A stretch of DNA of 64,000 bases from UBA10649 sp965278945 (GCA_965278945.1 OZ257128.1:992001-1056000), one strand, 5' to 3'. Shown: positions 33,966 through 43,135, counted from the stretch's first letter. Notes: generated from the letters alone by a model not told the origin. Translations and numbers: made by a program.

Positions 33966-34859
33966 ATGCATCCGGCCGCATCCTTGGGAGACGTCATCTC
34001 CAGCGGGCAGCGCTCGTTCTCATTCGAGCTGTTCCCGCCGAAGACCGCTGAGGGCGAGCAGGCCCTCTGGCAGACGGTCCGCGCCATCGAGATGCTCAGG
34101 CCGACATTCGTCTCGGTGACCTACGGCGCCGGTGGATCCACGAGGGATCGCACCGTGGAGATCACCAGCGAGATCGCCCGTCAGACCACCTTGACCCCGG
34201 TCGCCCACCTCACCTGCGTGGGGGCCAGCCGCGACGAGCTTCGCGGGGTCATCGCCCAGTACGCCGCCGAGGGCGTGAGCAACATGCTCGCAATCCGCGG
34301 CGACATGCCGGCCGGTCCCACCGCGACGTGGGAACCCACTCCCGGAGGGCTCAACCACGCCGTCGAGCTCGTCGAGCTGATCCGCTCGCTCGGCGCCTTC
34401 ACCGTGGGGGTCGCGGCCTTCCCCGAGGTGCACCCCGAATCGGCGGACCTCGACGCCGACGCGCGCGTGCTGGCCATGAAGCAGGACGCCGGCGCGGAGT
34501 TCGCGATCACGAACCTGTTCTTCCGCGCTGAAGACTACGCACGGCTCGTCGAGCGCGCTGCAGTCCACGGCTGCACGATGCCGATCGTGCCGGGAATCAT
34601 GCCGGTGACGAACGTGTCGCAGATCGAGCGGTTCACCGCCCTGTCCGGCGCGGTGTTCCCCGCCGGGCTCGCCGAGCGGTTCACGGCGATTGCCGACGAC
34701 GCCGATGCCGTCGTCGACCTGGGCATCGAGGTTGCCGCCGAGCTCTGCCAGCGCCTGCTCGAGGGCGGCGCGCCGGGCCTGCACTTCTACACGCTCAACC
34801 GCTCGCACTCCACGATCGAGGTGTACGAGGCTCTCGGCCTCGGCGCGGCCACCGGGTAA
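33966..34859 (+). CDS. metF: Methylenetetrahydrofolate reductase
   Basis: 297 residues. FELFPPKT near the start (catalytic Glu in FE-FPP), FVSVTYGAGGSTRD, and PIVPGIMPV are characteristic of MetF, the FAD enzyme giving 5-methyl-THF for methionine synthesis. I placed the start at the ATG at 33966 because a TAGTCT -10 box ends 6 nt before it, which would put transcription start on the codon; a GTG two codons earlier would fall inside the promoter. Divergent from the carotenoid operon; the crtE/metF pairing is common in actinobacteria. Confidence 0.93.
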   Translation: MHPAASLGDVISSGQRSFSFELFPPKTAEGEQALWQTVRAIEMLRPTFVSVTYGAGGSTRDRTVEITSEIARQTTLTPVAHLTCVGASRDELRGVIAQYAAEGVSNMLAIRGDMPAGPTATWEPTPGGLNHAVELVELIRSLGAFTVGVAAFPEVHPESADLDADARVLAMKQDAGAEFAITNLFFRAEDYARLVERAAVHGCTMPIVPGIMPVTNVSQIERFTALSGAVFPAGLAERFTAIADDADAVVDLGIEVAAELCQRLLEGGAPGLHFYTLNRSHSTIEVYEALGLGAATG

Positions 34860-34873
34860 GAGGCGGTGACTCG

Positions 34874-36403
34874 ATGACGCTCGACGGCCTGGCGCCAGCC
34901 CTGCTCGTCGGGGCGCTCATCGTCCTGGCGGCAATCCTTGGAGTCCGTTTCGCCGGACGACTCGGCGTCTCCGGCCTGTTCCTCTACCTGCTGCTGGGCC
35001 TTGCGCTCGGCTCGACGTTCCCCGCCCTCGATCTGCAGAATGCCGAGCTCGCCACGGTCCTCGGCTACAGCGCGCTCGTACTCATCCTCGCCCAAGGCGG
35101 ACTCACGACGAGGATGTCCCAGCTTCGGCCGGTGATGTGGCCGGCGCTGACGCTCGCCTCCTTCGGCGTGGCGGTCAGCATCACTGTGGTGGCGCTACCG
35201 CTCATCTTCATTCTGGACATGTCGCCCCAGATCGCGATCCTGCTCGGTGCGGTCCTCGCGGCCACCGATGCCGCTGCGGTGTTCTCGGTCATGCGCAAGA
35301 TCCGCACCTCGGGCCGGATGCGGACTCTGCTCGAGGCCGAGGCGGGCTTCAACGACGCACCGATCGTCGTGCTGGTGTCCGTCGTCGCGAGCGCAGATTT
35401 CGGCGTCACGCCCTTCTGGCAGATCCCCGTAATCGTCGCCCTGGAGCTGGCGGGGGGTGCTGCTGTCGGAATCGCGTTCGGGTATCTCTCGCGCTGGCTG
35501 CTGCCGCGCCTGGCCCTGCCGTCCGTCGGCCTGTACCCGATCGCCGCCCTGGCGCTCCTCGTCGCCTCCTACGGCGCGGCGACAATGCTTCACACGTCGG
35601 GCTTCATGGCCGTCTACCTTGCGGCGATCATCGTCGGGTCAACCGCGCGCCTTCCGCATCGACGATCGATCATCGGCTTCCACGACGGCCTCGCGTGGAT
35701 CGCGGAGATCGGGCTGTTCGTCATGCTTGGTGCGCTCGCCGAGATCGATCGACTGCCGGCCGCCATCCCGACGGCCCTGTTCGTCATCGTCGTGCTCGTC
35801 GTGTTCGCGCGACCTCTGGCGGTGATCGCATCGCTTGCGCCATTCCGATGGCCGGCTCGGTCGATTGCCTTCGCGTCGATTGCCGGACTGCGCGGTGCGG
35901 TGCCGATCGTGTTCGCCGCGATTCCCCTGGCCGCTGCCGTAACCGGGGCGAGCGAGGTCTTCGACGTGACGTTGCTCGTCGTCTTGACCCTGCTCCTGAT
36001 TCAGACCCCGATACTTGCGCCGCTCGGGCGCCGGCTCGGTGTCGTGCTGCCCAACGAAGTGATCGAACTCGAGGTGGAGGCCGCTCCCCTCGACGGCATG
36101 CACGCACTCGTGCTCGGCATCGAGGTGCCCGAGGGCTCGGGTTTCGTGGGTACCTTCGTCCCGGAGATCGGGCTTCCCGATGGCGCTGTCGTTGCCCTGA
36201 TCGTCAGGGACGGACAGGCGCTCGCGCCTGACGTCAATACGCGCATTCGCGCGGGCGATCAGGTGCTCATCGTCACGACGGAGGAGGCGAGAACGGCCAC
36301 CGACGCGCGCATTCGCGCCGTCGCACGCGGTGGCCGCCTGGCTCGCTGGCTCTCGCCTCCGCCGGCGGTGAAGAAGCCTACTTCGGGGAGAAGGCGCGAA
36401 TAG
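34874..36403 (+). CDS. CPA1 cation/proton antiporter (NhaP2/CvrA-like) with TrkA-C domain
   Basis: 509 residues. About 12 membrane segments in the first 385 residues with the transport-core motif AEAGFNDAPIVVLV (about residue 155), typical of NhaP-type Na+(K+)/H+ antiporters, and ATDAAAVFSVM before it. Residues about 395-480 form a TrkA-C/RCK-C-like domain (VIELEVEAAPLDGMHAL through VLIVTTEE), as in K+/H+ antiporters NhaP2/CvrA, so K+ export is more likely than Na+ export. It starts 14 nt after metF and may be co-transcribed with it, which is probably incidental. Its 3' end overlaps the convergent small secreted protein by 26 bp. Confidence 0.85.
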   Translation: MTLDGLAPALLVGALIVLAAILGVRFAGRLGVSGLFLYLLLGLALGSTFPALDLQNAELATVLGYSALVLILAQGGLTTRMSQLRPVMWPALTLASFGVAVSITVVALPLIFILDMSPQIAILLGAVLAATDAAAVFSVMRKIRTSGRMRTLLEAEAGFNDAPIVVLVSVVASADFGVTPFWQIPVIVALELAGGAAVGIAFGYLSRWLLPRLALPSVGLYPIAALALLVASYGAATMLHTSGFMAVYLAAIIVGSTARLPHRRSIIGFHDGLAWIAEIGLFVMLGALAEIDRLPAAIPTALFVIVVLVVFARPLAVIASLAPFRWPARSIAFASIAGLRGAVPIVFAAIPLAAAVTGASEVFDVTLLVVLTLLLIQTPILAPLGRRLGVVLPNEVIELEVEAAPLDGMHALVLGIEVPEGSGFVGTFVPEIGLPDGAVVALIVRDGQALAPDVNTRIRAGDQVLIVTTEEARTATDARIRAVARGGRLARWLSPPPAVKKPTSGRRRE

Positions 36404-37109
36404 GCCGCACGTAATTCGCGAAGGCCTTGTCGCTCGGGCCCGGCGTGTAGTCGGAGTAGAAGTCCTGGATCCAGGCAAAGCGCGCATCAACCTCTGATGA
36501 GCTCCAGTAGCCGTGGAAGATGAACCCCTTGAGCATGTCCTTGCGCAGGAACATCACGCGAAGCTCGTCGCGCGAGGGCAGGTACCAGTCGGCCTTCCCG
36601 CCGCCGCGATATCCGCGAGCCGAGGTCGCCGCCCCAGACGTGCAGGTGGTCAGCATCGCGGTGGTGTTCGCGGCACCCGCACCAAGCCCGGTGGCCTGGG
36701 TGCCGGGGATCGATACGTCCGAGATTTGGCACCACGCGAGATTGGGATCGCCGTTGCGCGAGTCCCAGGTGCTGGGTGCTGCCTCGAGGTAGCGGCCCCA
36801 TGGCTGCAGTCGCTTGGTCGAGTAGAAGACCTTGCCGCGGCCGGGGCCGACGTCGCCGACGACGCAGTACCCGCCCTTGGCGCACGACAGCGTTGCGCGC
36901 CTCTCGGAGCGGCGGCACTCGCCGTTCTTCGCGTATCGCGCGAAGCCGGTGGTCTTGTTGACGCATTTGATCTTGGCGGTCGTCACGGGGGCGGCCTGGG
37001 CGGTGCTCGATTGGGCAGCGACCAGCAGTCCCGACGCGAGCAGGGAGATGGTGAGGGCGAGTGCGGGGACTCGCCATGTCGTCGTGCGCGCAGATGCCGT
37101 CGTGGTCAT
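36378..37109 (-). CDS. Secreted DUF1566/Lcl-like protein
   Basis: 243 residues with a clear signal peptide (to about residue 40, STAQAAP). The C-terminal half carries ADWYLPSRDELRVMF, GYWSSSE and YVRPIRAF, the pattern of the Lcl/DUF1566 family, often found on cell-surface or collagen-like proteins and thought to act in binding. Four to six Cys residues suggest disulfides. A strong GGAGGA site precedes the ATG. It stands alone after crtD-like and converges with the antiporter gene. Function unknown. Confidence 0.7.
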   Translation of the reverse strand: MTTTASARTTTWRVPALALTISLLASGLLVAAQSSTAQAAPVTTAKIKCVNKTTGFARYAKNGECRRSERRATLSCAKGGYCVVGDVGPGRGKVFYSTKRLQPWGRYLEAAPSTWDSRNGDPNLAWCQISDVSIPGTQATGLGAGAANTTAMLTTCTSGAATSARGYRGGGKADWYLPSRDELRVMFLRKDMLKGFIFHGYWSSSEVDARFAWIQDFYSDYTPGPSDKAFANYVRPIRAFSPK

Positions 37110-37185
37110 AGATTCCTCCAGTCGTCAGCTCTCGCGGTGGATATCGGCACAGGGCTGCTCTCGCTGAACCTCGTCCCGCAAGGTG

Positions 37186-38676
37186 CTAGCGGCCGATGAG
37201 GTCGGCTGCGATCTCCGCGCCCATCCCCACGAGCGGCAGGCCGCCGCCCGGGTGGGCCGAGCCGCCGACGAGGAAGAGCCCGGGAATCGGCGACTGGTTC
37301 GCCGGGCGCTGGAAGGCCGCCCGGGATCCGTTGCTGGAACTGCCGTAGATGGATCCGCCCGGTGCTCTCGTCGCGCGCTCGAGATCGGCCGGCGTGCGGG
37401 TCTCGCGCCACTCGACTCGGTCGCGCACGTCGACGCCCCGCTCCGCGAGCCTGGCCAGCACGTGATCGGCATACGCCTCGGCGATCCCGGGCGCATCCCA
37501 GTCGACGGTCCCGCCAGAGCCGTCCCCGTGCCGGGGCGCATTGACGAGGATGAACCACGACTCGCTCTCCGCATCCGGGCGCATGCGCGGATCGTCGGGC
37601 ACGCAGGCATAGATGGCGGGATCGTCGACGGGGCGAGGGCGGGGGCCGAAGATGGAATCGAACTCGGCGTCGTAGTCCGCGGGAAACCACACGTTGTGGT
37701 GCGCGATCCCTGGCGTGCGGCCGCGGACGGCGATCAGGAGGACGAATCCGGCCAGTGACCGGGATGACTTCGCGATGCTGCGCGCCTGCTTCGTCGCTTG
37801 TTGATCGGACACCAGGTCTCCGTACACGAGCGAGGCATCGGCGTTGGCGACGACGATGTCCGCCCCGAGAAGCTCGCCGTCTGCTAGTCGCACTCCGCTG
37901 ACGGCGCCGTCGGTGAGCTCGATTCGCGTGGCGTCAGCATTGCCGCGCATGGTGACCCCGCGCTCAGCGCAGCGCTGCGCGAGTGCCGTGCCCAGCGTCG
38001 CCAGTCCGCCGCCGAGGTGCCACACCCCGAAGGTCTGCTCGATATAGGGGATGGTCGCTAGCACGGCGGGTGCCGACCGCGGGTCGGAGCCTGCGTACGT
38101 CGCGTACCGGTCGAGGACCTGTCGAAGTCGTGGGTCCGCGAGGTACTCCTTACCCAGGTCGCGCAACGTGGTTCGCGGCGCGACGGTCCGCACGTCGCTC
38201 GGATCCTTCGCAAGGGACAGGAGGGTCCGCCAACCGCGAAGCGGGGACTGGAGGAATGGCTCGCGGGTGACCTGCCACATCCGGGCGGCCCTGTCGATCA
38301 GCCGGCGCCAGTCGTCTTCAGCGCTCCCTCCGAATGCGGCGCCGAAGGCCACCGCCGCGCGTGCCGGATCGACTCCTGGAACGGTGACGGACGAGCCGTC
38401 GCTGAAGTGATAGCCGAACGCCGGCTCCACGGGCTGGAGATCGACGGACTCCTCGAGCGCACGGCCGGTCTTGAGGAACAGGTCGCGGTACACCGCGGGC
38501 AGGGTGAACAGGCTCGGGCCCGTGTCGAAGACGAATCCGCCGCGCTCGTAGCTAGCCAACTTGCCGCCGAACGTGCCGGACTGCTCGACGATCGTCACGT
38601 CGTGCTTCTTGACCGCGAGACGGGCGGCGACGGCCATGCCGCCCACGCCGGCACCGATGACGACGACCCGACTCAT
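37186..38676 (-). CDS. CrtI/CrtD-type carotenoid desaturase
   Basis: 496 residues. N-terminus VVVIGAGVGGMAVAARLAVK binds FAD; FDTGPSLFTLP and the C-terminal FLVGGSAHPGGGLPLVGMGA are typical of the CrtI family. Among these it looks most like CrtD, which introduces a 3',4' double bond next to a C-1' hydroxyl, and the neighbours cruF (1',2'-hydratase) and a glycosyltransferase are exactly the partners of CrtD in Deinococcus-type and cyanobacterial pathways. The ATG overlaps the glycosyltransferase stop (ATGA). An alternative is a second phytoene or carotene desaturase or ketolase; sequence alone cannot settle this. Confidence 0.75.
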   Translation of the reverse strand: MSRVVVIGAGVGGMAVAARLAVKKHDVTIVEQSGTFGGKLASYERGGFVFDTGPSLFTLPAVYRDLFLKTGRALEESVDLQPVEPAFGYHFSDGSSVTVPGVDPARAAVAFGAAFGGSAEDDWRRLIDRAARMWQVTREPFLQSPLRGWRTLLSLAKDPSDVRTVAPRTTLRDLGKEYLADPRLRQVLDRYATYAGSDPRSAPAVLATIPYIEQTFGVWHLGGGLATLGTALAQRCAERGVTMRGNADATRIELTDGAVSGVRLADGELLGADIVVANADASLVYGDLVSDQQATKQARSIAKSSRSLAGFVLLIAVRGRTPGIAHHNVWFPADYDAEFDSIFGPRPRPVDDPAIYACVPDDPRMRPDAESESWFILVNAPRHGDGSGGTVDWDAPGIAEAYADHVLARLAERGVDVRDRVEWRETRTPADLERATRAPGGSIYGSSSNGSRAAFQRPANQSPIPGLFLVGGSAHPGGGLPLVGMGAEIAADLIGR

Positions 38677-39824
38677 GCGGCCAGGTCCGCGCTGATCCGC
38701 CGGCCCTTCCAGGTGTTGAGTCCTCTCACCTGTCGTCGCCACGACACCGCATTCAAGGCGGCGAACGCGGCGATCGATGCCGGATGCAGCAACGAGTCCG
38801 GGAGAATCTGCTCGCGGGTTCGTCGAGCGACCAGTGATCGGCTCGCGACTCCAGCGGCGAATCCAATCCGTCCCCACCGACGTGTTGCAGGATCACGCGA
38901 TGCGACTGCCGCGATCGCGGGCAGGACGTAGATGCCAAGCAGGGCGGCATTGACGGCGATCGACCCGGCCGGACCGCCGAACGCCGACCACAGCGACTTG
39001 CTGTACCCGTCGACCACGGCAGCTGCACCCTCGTACATGCGGCAGTGCGCCAGCCGGGAGCCGTCGACTGTCGCCGTATGCCGGCCGCTGGACTTTAATG
39101 CCCGCATCAGGGCGACGTCCTCGATGACGTCCGAGCGGACCGCCCCATGACCGTCGATCGCGCGGTAGGCCGCAGCGTCGACGACGAGAAACTGCCCGTT
39201 GGCCGCCGACAGCGAGGGCCGCGTTGACGACTCGGCCCAGCGCACGGGCATCGTCGCCACCCATGACCACGTGACGAGCGGCTGCACGAGTCGTTCGAGC
39301 GCAGATCCCGCCAACTGCAACGGATATGGCGCCACGAGTGCAAGGTCGTTCTCGCGGAGAGTGCCCACTGCCGCGCGGATGGCGTGCGGGTAGAGCATGA
39401 CGTCGGCGTCGACGAAGACCAGGATTGCGCCCTTCGCCTCGTCGGCGAGTCGCGTGCAGGCCCAGGGCTTGCCGAGCCAACCGGGTGGCGGCGGCTGGTC
39501 CGCGCCCCGGACCAGCCGCAGTCTCGAGTCGCGTTCGGCCATCCGTTCCACGATCGCGGCGGTTGCATCGGTCGATCCGTCGTCGAGGACGATGACGCTC
39601 AGCCGCGGGACCCCGGTCTGCGTGAGCACGGACTGGAGCGTTGCCTCGATGTGATCGGCCTCGTCCCGCGCAGGGATGAGAACTGTCACGTCCTCCTCAA
39701 CGGACGGGCTGCTCGCGTCGGGTGACCGAAGGTGCCGCAGGTTCACGGCGGTGTGCACCGCGATGGCGCACGAGCATGCGGCCGCGGCGCGCACCAACGC
39801 TCGGCCGGCACCCGCCGTCACCAT
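38673..39824 (-). CDS. Family 2 glycosyltransferase, probably carotenoid glycosyltransferase (CruG-like)
   Basis: 383 residues. VTVLIPARDEADHIEATLQS (about residue 43), DDGSTDATAAI, VFVDADVMLYP as the DXD site, and VIEDVALMRALKSSG form a complete GT2 domain; hydrophobic segments at both ends anchor it in the membrane. Its position between cruF (7-bp overlap) and the crtD-like gene (4-bp overlap) suggests it adds a sugar to the hydroxyl made by CruF, as CruG does. The longer frame upstream is antisense to nothing useful and lies over cruF in another frame. The sugar donor is unknown. Confidence 0.75.
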   Translation of the reverse strand: MVTAGAGRALVRAAAACSCAIAVHTAVNLRHLRSPDASSPSVEEDVTVLIPARDEADHIEATLQSVLTQTGVPRLSVIVLDDGSTDATAAIVERMAERDSRLRLVRGADQPPPPGWLGKPWACTRLADEAKGAILVFVDADVMLYPHAIRAAVGTLRENDLALVAPYPLQLAGSALERLVQPLVTWSWVATMPVRWAESSTRPSLSAANGQFLVVDAAAYRAIDGHGAVRSDVIEDVALMRALKSSGRHTATVDGSRLAHCRMYEGAAAVVDGYSKSLWSAFGGPAGSIAVNAALLGIYVLPAIAAVASRDPATRRWGRIGFAAGVASRSLVARRTREQILPDSLLHPASIAAFAALNAVSWRRQVRGLNTWKGRRISADLAA

Positions 39825-40618
39825 TGCGGTTGGCTCCACAATCGCCACAGCCACGGAACGACGACGATGCCCATGCAGATTCCGCCCCAGGCCGCGACGG
39901 CTGGGCGGTCGAAGAAGAGCAGGTTCGCGACGATGCTCGATGCGAAGACCCAGGTCAGCAGCAGCGTCGGCACTCCGTCTGAGCTGAACTTCCGCGGGAG
40001 CCGGTTGAGCAGGAACATCAGCACGATCGCCGCCAGCAGCCAGCCGAGATAGTTCTGCAGCGGGATCCCCGGGACTCCGGGCAGCGACCAGCTCGCGTCG
40101 GTCCACGTCCAGTAGCCCTCGCCGACCATCTGCGGATCGAGGAACAGGTCCCACGACGCCAGAAGCCAGCCGCCCAGCAGCGCGGTGCCGAAGTTAGTGG
40201 TCGACAGCCGCTGGGCGGCGAGGAGACAGGGGTACGCCATCATCGACCACGCGAGGGGGATGACGACGGGGACGCCGAAGATCGACGGTCCTAGCTCGCC
40301 CGAGTAGACGTAGGTGCCGAACGGGAACGATGTCTGGAGTCCAACGAACTCGATTCCCCACCCGAAGAGCAGCGAGATCGCGAGGAATCCTGCGGACCAC
40401 GCAAGGCCACGGCTGAGATATGCATGGGTTGCGCTCGCAAGGAAGAACGTAATGACGGTCAGGATCGTCAGTGCGGTGCGTCCGCTGTCGCCCATGAGCA
40501 CCCAGATGATCTGCCCGAGGATCGTTGCTGCCGCCAGGCCCCAGGGCAGGTAGGTGATCCAGCCCGACGCTCCGCCACCCCGGTCGGAGTGCGGGCCGGT
40601 GTAGACGCGGATGCTCAC
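39818..40618 (-). CDS. cruF: Carotenoid 1',2'-hydratase
   Basis: 266 residues, about eight membrane segments, member of the DUF422/Caroten_synth family. GWGIEFVGLQTSFPFGTYVYS (about residue 75) and WDLFLDPQMVGEGYWTW (about 155) are the conserved blocks. CruF adds water to the end of acyclic carotenoids to give a tertiary 1'-hydroxyl. The GTG start lies 7 nt downstream of a TAGACT -10 box, so the mRNA should be leaderless, and the longer frame upstream is antisense to the SRPBCC gene. First gene of the cruF-glycosyltransferase-crtD-like operon. Confidence 0.82.
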   Translation of the reverse strand: MSIRVYTGPHSDRGGGASGWITYLPWGLAAATILGQIIWVLMGDSGRTALTILTVITFFLASATHAYLSRGLAWSAGFLAISLLFGWGIEFVGLQTSFPFGTYVYSGELGPSIFGVPVVIPLAWSMMAYPCLLAAQRLSTTNFGTALLGGWLLASWDLFLDPQMVGEGYWTWTDASWSLPGVPGIPLQNYLGWLLAAIVLMFLLNRLPRKFSSDGVPTLLLTWVFASSIVANLLFFDRPAVAAWGGICMGIVVVPWLWRLWSQPQW

Positions 40619-40642
40619 CCCGCCGAGTCTAGGGTTGGAATC
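40619..40642. promoter_or_regulatory. Divergent leaderless promoters with overlapping -10 boxes
   Basis: Only 24 bp separate cruF from the SRPBCC gene. Minus-strand TAGACT (40626-40631) is 7 nt before the cruF GTG and plus-strand TAGGGT (40630-40635) is 7 nt before the SRPBCC ATG. The two hexamers share two base pairs, so the promoters probably exclude each other. Confidence 0.5.
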
Positions 40643-41137
40643 ATGGATGACCGAGCAGAGATCATTGAGACCGGTTCGCGTTGGGCCAAGGCCGCCCGCA
40701 TCGTGATCGATGCCCCGGCGCAACGGGTGTTCGACCTGCTCGCCGATCCGGCCATGCACTCGACTTTCGACGGCTCGGGGACGGTCACCGGCATGGTGTC
40801 CGGGCCCGAACGTCTGTTCCTCGGCGCGCATTTCGGGATGGGAATGCGAGTGAAACTGCCGTACCGGACCGACAACACGGTCGTCGAGTTCGAGGAGGGC
40901 AGGCGGATCGCCTGGTGCCACTTCTACAAGCACCGCTGGCGCTACGAGCTGCAGCCCGCCGATGGCGAGTCCACTGTCGTGACCGAGACCTTCGACGGAC
41001 GCACGGCCCTGTTCCCGCCCGGGCTCATGGTGCTGCGCGCCTACGACCACAACCAGGTGGCGGTCGCCAAGACGCTGGTCAGGCTGAAGCGACTGGTCGA
41101 GCAGGGCTCGGTCGAGATCGTGACGACTGCCTCATGA
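40643..41137 (+). CDS. SRPBCC-family (START-like) lipid-binding protein
   Basis: 164 residues. IVIDAPAQRVFDLLADPAMH near residue 20, GRRIAWCHFYKHRWRYEL in the middle and VTETFDG before the C-terminal helix are typical of polyketide-cyclase/SRPBCC proteins, which bind hydrophobic ligands in a deep cavity. Probably leaderless from the TAGGGT box upstream. It ends in ATGA overlapping the small monooxygenase gene, so the two are a unit. Divergent from the carotenoid operon, though a role in carotenoid handling is only a guess. Confidence 0.75.
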   Translation: MDDRAEIIETGSRWAKAARIVIDAPAQRVFDLLADPAMHSTFDGSGTVTGMVSGPERLFLGAHFGMGMRVKLPYRTDNTVVEFEEGRRIAWCHFYKHRWRYELQPADGESTVVTETFDGRTALFPPGLMVLRAYDHNQVAVAKTLVRLKRLVEQGSVEIVTTAS

Positions 41138-41442
41138 CGGTCGCGGTGATCTTCGCGTCACGTCGCGCTCCCTCGAACTCCCGGGAGTACGCCGCCACCG
41201 CGGCCCGCATGGCCGAACTCGCCGCGCAGCAACCGGGCTACGTCGACATGGTCAGCGTGCACGATTCGGCAACGGGCGAGGGCATGACCGTGTCCTTCTT
41301 CGTCGACGAGGCCGCGGCCCTTGCCTGGAAGCAGCATCCCGAGCATCTGGAGGCGCAACGTCGCGGCATCGAGGCCTTCTACGACGAGTACCGCATCTGG
41401 GTCGCCGACGTCAGCCGCGACTACTCGTTCACTCGCACCTGA
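41134..41442 (+). CDS. Antibiotic biosynthesis monooxygenase (ABM) domain protein
   Basis: 102 residues, a single ferredoxin-like alpha/beta domain. VAVIFASRR at the start, QPGYVDMVSVHDS and FFVDEAAALAWKQHPEHLEA fit the ABM family (the stretch from Pro-Gly-Tyr to the Trp-Lys helix). Members are small heme-degrading or quinone/anthrone-oxidising enzymes, or have no known activity. The ATG overlaps the SRPBCC stop. Converges with the glycosidase gene 10 bp on. Confidence 0.75.
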   Translation: MTVAVIFASRRAPSNSREYAATAARMAELAAQQPGYVDMVSVHDSATGEGMTVSFFVDEAAALAWKQHPEHLEAQRRGIEAFYDEYRIWVADVSRDYSFTRT

Positions 41443-41452
41443 CGCAGACCGG

Positions 41453-43090
41453 CTAGCTCTCGGGGATCTCGACGATGTTCGACGTGACACCGCCGGACCT
41501 GAACTTCAGGTCGACGCCGTACTTCGTGGCACGGTGCCGCCACGTGAAGGTCCCGTCCGCATCGACGCGATCAAGCGGCCTGATCCTGACGAACTTCTTG
41601 GTATCGGGCAGCTTGACGTAGGCGAGTGCCTTCGTGTTGTCAGAGATGCCGGACGTCGTGCCATCGATGACCCAGTACTTGTGCCCCTTGATGGTCTTCC
41701 AGCGGAAGGCGATGGTGATCGCCTTCGCGACGGGAGCCGGGTTGCTCGTGACGGGGCCAGGGGCCGGGGCCGTGCTCACTCCGCCGCCTCCGGCCTTGGT
41801 GCACAGCTCTGCGTCGACTCCGGTGCCGCAGGTGAGCTTCACCGGGCCCATCCCGATCTGCAAGTTGCCGACCGGGTTGACGGACTCACCGTTCCACTGC
41901 TCGCCGCTGAGGGCCGTCGAGCCGTTCCATGCGGTGGATCCGCCCGACTTCGACATCGCGATGATGAACGGGGTGCCCTTGACGAAGAAGCACTTCACAA
42001 TCGCGGTGGACTCATCGCAGCCCTGGAACGTGGCACCGACCGTCCAGCCGCCGACTCGCTTGTACGGATCGATAGTCGCCGTCGTTCCCGCGTACATCTG
42101 GATGCCGAGAAGCGAGAACCGGGTCGACGTCCACATGTACCAGAACGTGCCGCCCAGTCCGAGGCGGATCGAGTCGACGAAGGTGCGAGCCACGTAGGCG
42201 CCGCTCGTCCCAAGGTCGAAGTCCGTGTGCGGTGTGGTGCCCGGTCCGGCGAGGCCGTAGTTGACCTCGGTGTCCCAGACGAGACCAGGCGTGCGGGGAT
42301 CGTTGCCCGTCGACTGGTTGAGGACCTGACGCCACGCCTGAATGCTGTTGTAGCGATCGACCGGACTCGCGTTGCCCGCCGGATAGGTGTGGATCGTCCA
42401 TCCCTCCATCGGGAACCCGCGGGCCTTAAGTGCCGCGGCGTAGGGGCCGAAGAAGTTCTTCACCGAACTCGCCAGGCGCGTCGTCGTCGACGCGGCGAGC
42501 ACGAGGGTGCCGGGATTGTTGGCGTTGACGGCAGCGTTCGCGCGAGCGGTCATGTCGGCCATCTGGTCGGGCGTGCCGGTCCAGAAGGTCTGCAGGTTTG
42601 CCTCGTTCCACACCTCGATCGCGCCGATGCGCGGCCCGTAGCGCTTCATGAGCGTGTCGATGTACTGCCCGTAGGTTCCCATGTCGGCCGGCGCGGATGC
42701 CGTGCCCAGACCCCAGCGCGGATCGCCGGCGTTGGGATCGGAGGCCGCCCACTGCGGGGTCAGCCCGGCGACGTAGAGCACCTGCGATCCCGCGGCAGTG
42801 ACCTGCGCGACGCGCTGGTCGAGGACCGACCAGTTCCACACATTGGGAGCCGGATTCACGTCACGCCAGGCAACACCCATGTCCCACAGTCGGATCATTC
42901 CCGCCTGAACCCCGGGTGATCCGGTCACCTCGGGAGCAAGGCCGAGGCTGAACTGGTAGCCGCTGACGGTCTCGTCCGCGGACGCTGGCGTGCTCTGCGC
43001 GACGGAGATGATCGACAACGAGATGACCAGGCTTGCGGCGCCGGCGATTACTCGACGGGAACTGCTCTGGGTGAGGGGCATACCCGGCAT
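41453..43090 (-). CDS. Secreted clan-A glycoside hydrolase
   Basis: 545 residues. Signal peptide to about residue 38 (STPASAD). The TIM-barrel part has EVWNEANLQTFW (about residue 158), where Glu would be the acid/base, and LVWDTEVNYG (about 270), where Glu would be the nucleophile, the arrangement of GH5/GH39/GH10-like clan-A retaining enzymes. The last 90 residues (from about 455) form a small beta domain after a Pro-Ala-Gly linker. The substrate is probably a plant, fungal or own surface glycan. The start may be the ATG used or another ATG three codons later. Confidence 0.75.
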   Translation of the reverse strand: MPGMPLTQSSSRRVIAGAASLVISLSIISVAQSTPASADETVSGYQFSLGLAPEVTGSPGVQAGMIRLWDMGVAWRDVNPAPNVWNWSVLDQRVAQVTAAGSQVLYVAGLTPQWAASDPNAGDPRWGLGTASAPADMGTYGQYIDTLMKRYGPRIGAIEVWNEANLQTFWTGTPDQMADMTARANAAVNANNPGTLVLAASTTTRLASSVKNFFGPYAAALKARGFPMEGWTIHTYPAGNASPVDRYNSIQAWRQVLNQSTGNDPRTPGLVWDTEVNYGLAGPGTTPHTDFDLGTSGAYVARTFVDSIRLGLGGTFWYMWTSTRFSLLGIQMYAGTTATIDPYKRVGGWTVGATFQGCDESTAIVKCFFVKGTPFIIAMSKSGGSTAWNGSTALSGEQWNGESVNPVGNLQIGMGPVKLTCGTGVDAELCTKAGGGGVSTAPAPGPVTSNPAPVAKAITIAFRWKTIKGHKYWVIDGTTSGISDNTKALAYVKLPDTKKFVRIRPLDRVDADGTFTWRHRATKYGVDLKFRSGGVTSNIVEIPES

Positions 43091-43123
43091 GTACCCACAA
43101 ACGGCTATTCAGCACCCGATCGG

Positions 43124-43129
43124 TACGTT
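43124..43129 (+). promoter_or_regulatory. -10 box for leaderless MOSC transcript
   Basis: TACGTT ends 6 nt before the ATG of the MOSC gene, fitting TANNNT and transcription start at the first base of the codon. Confidence 0.45.
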
Positions 43130-43135
43130 CTTCCC

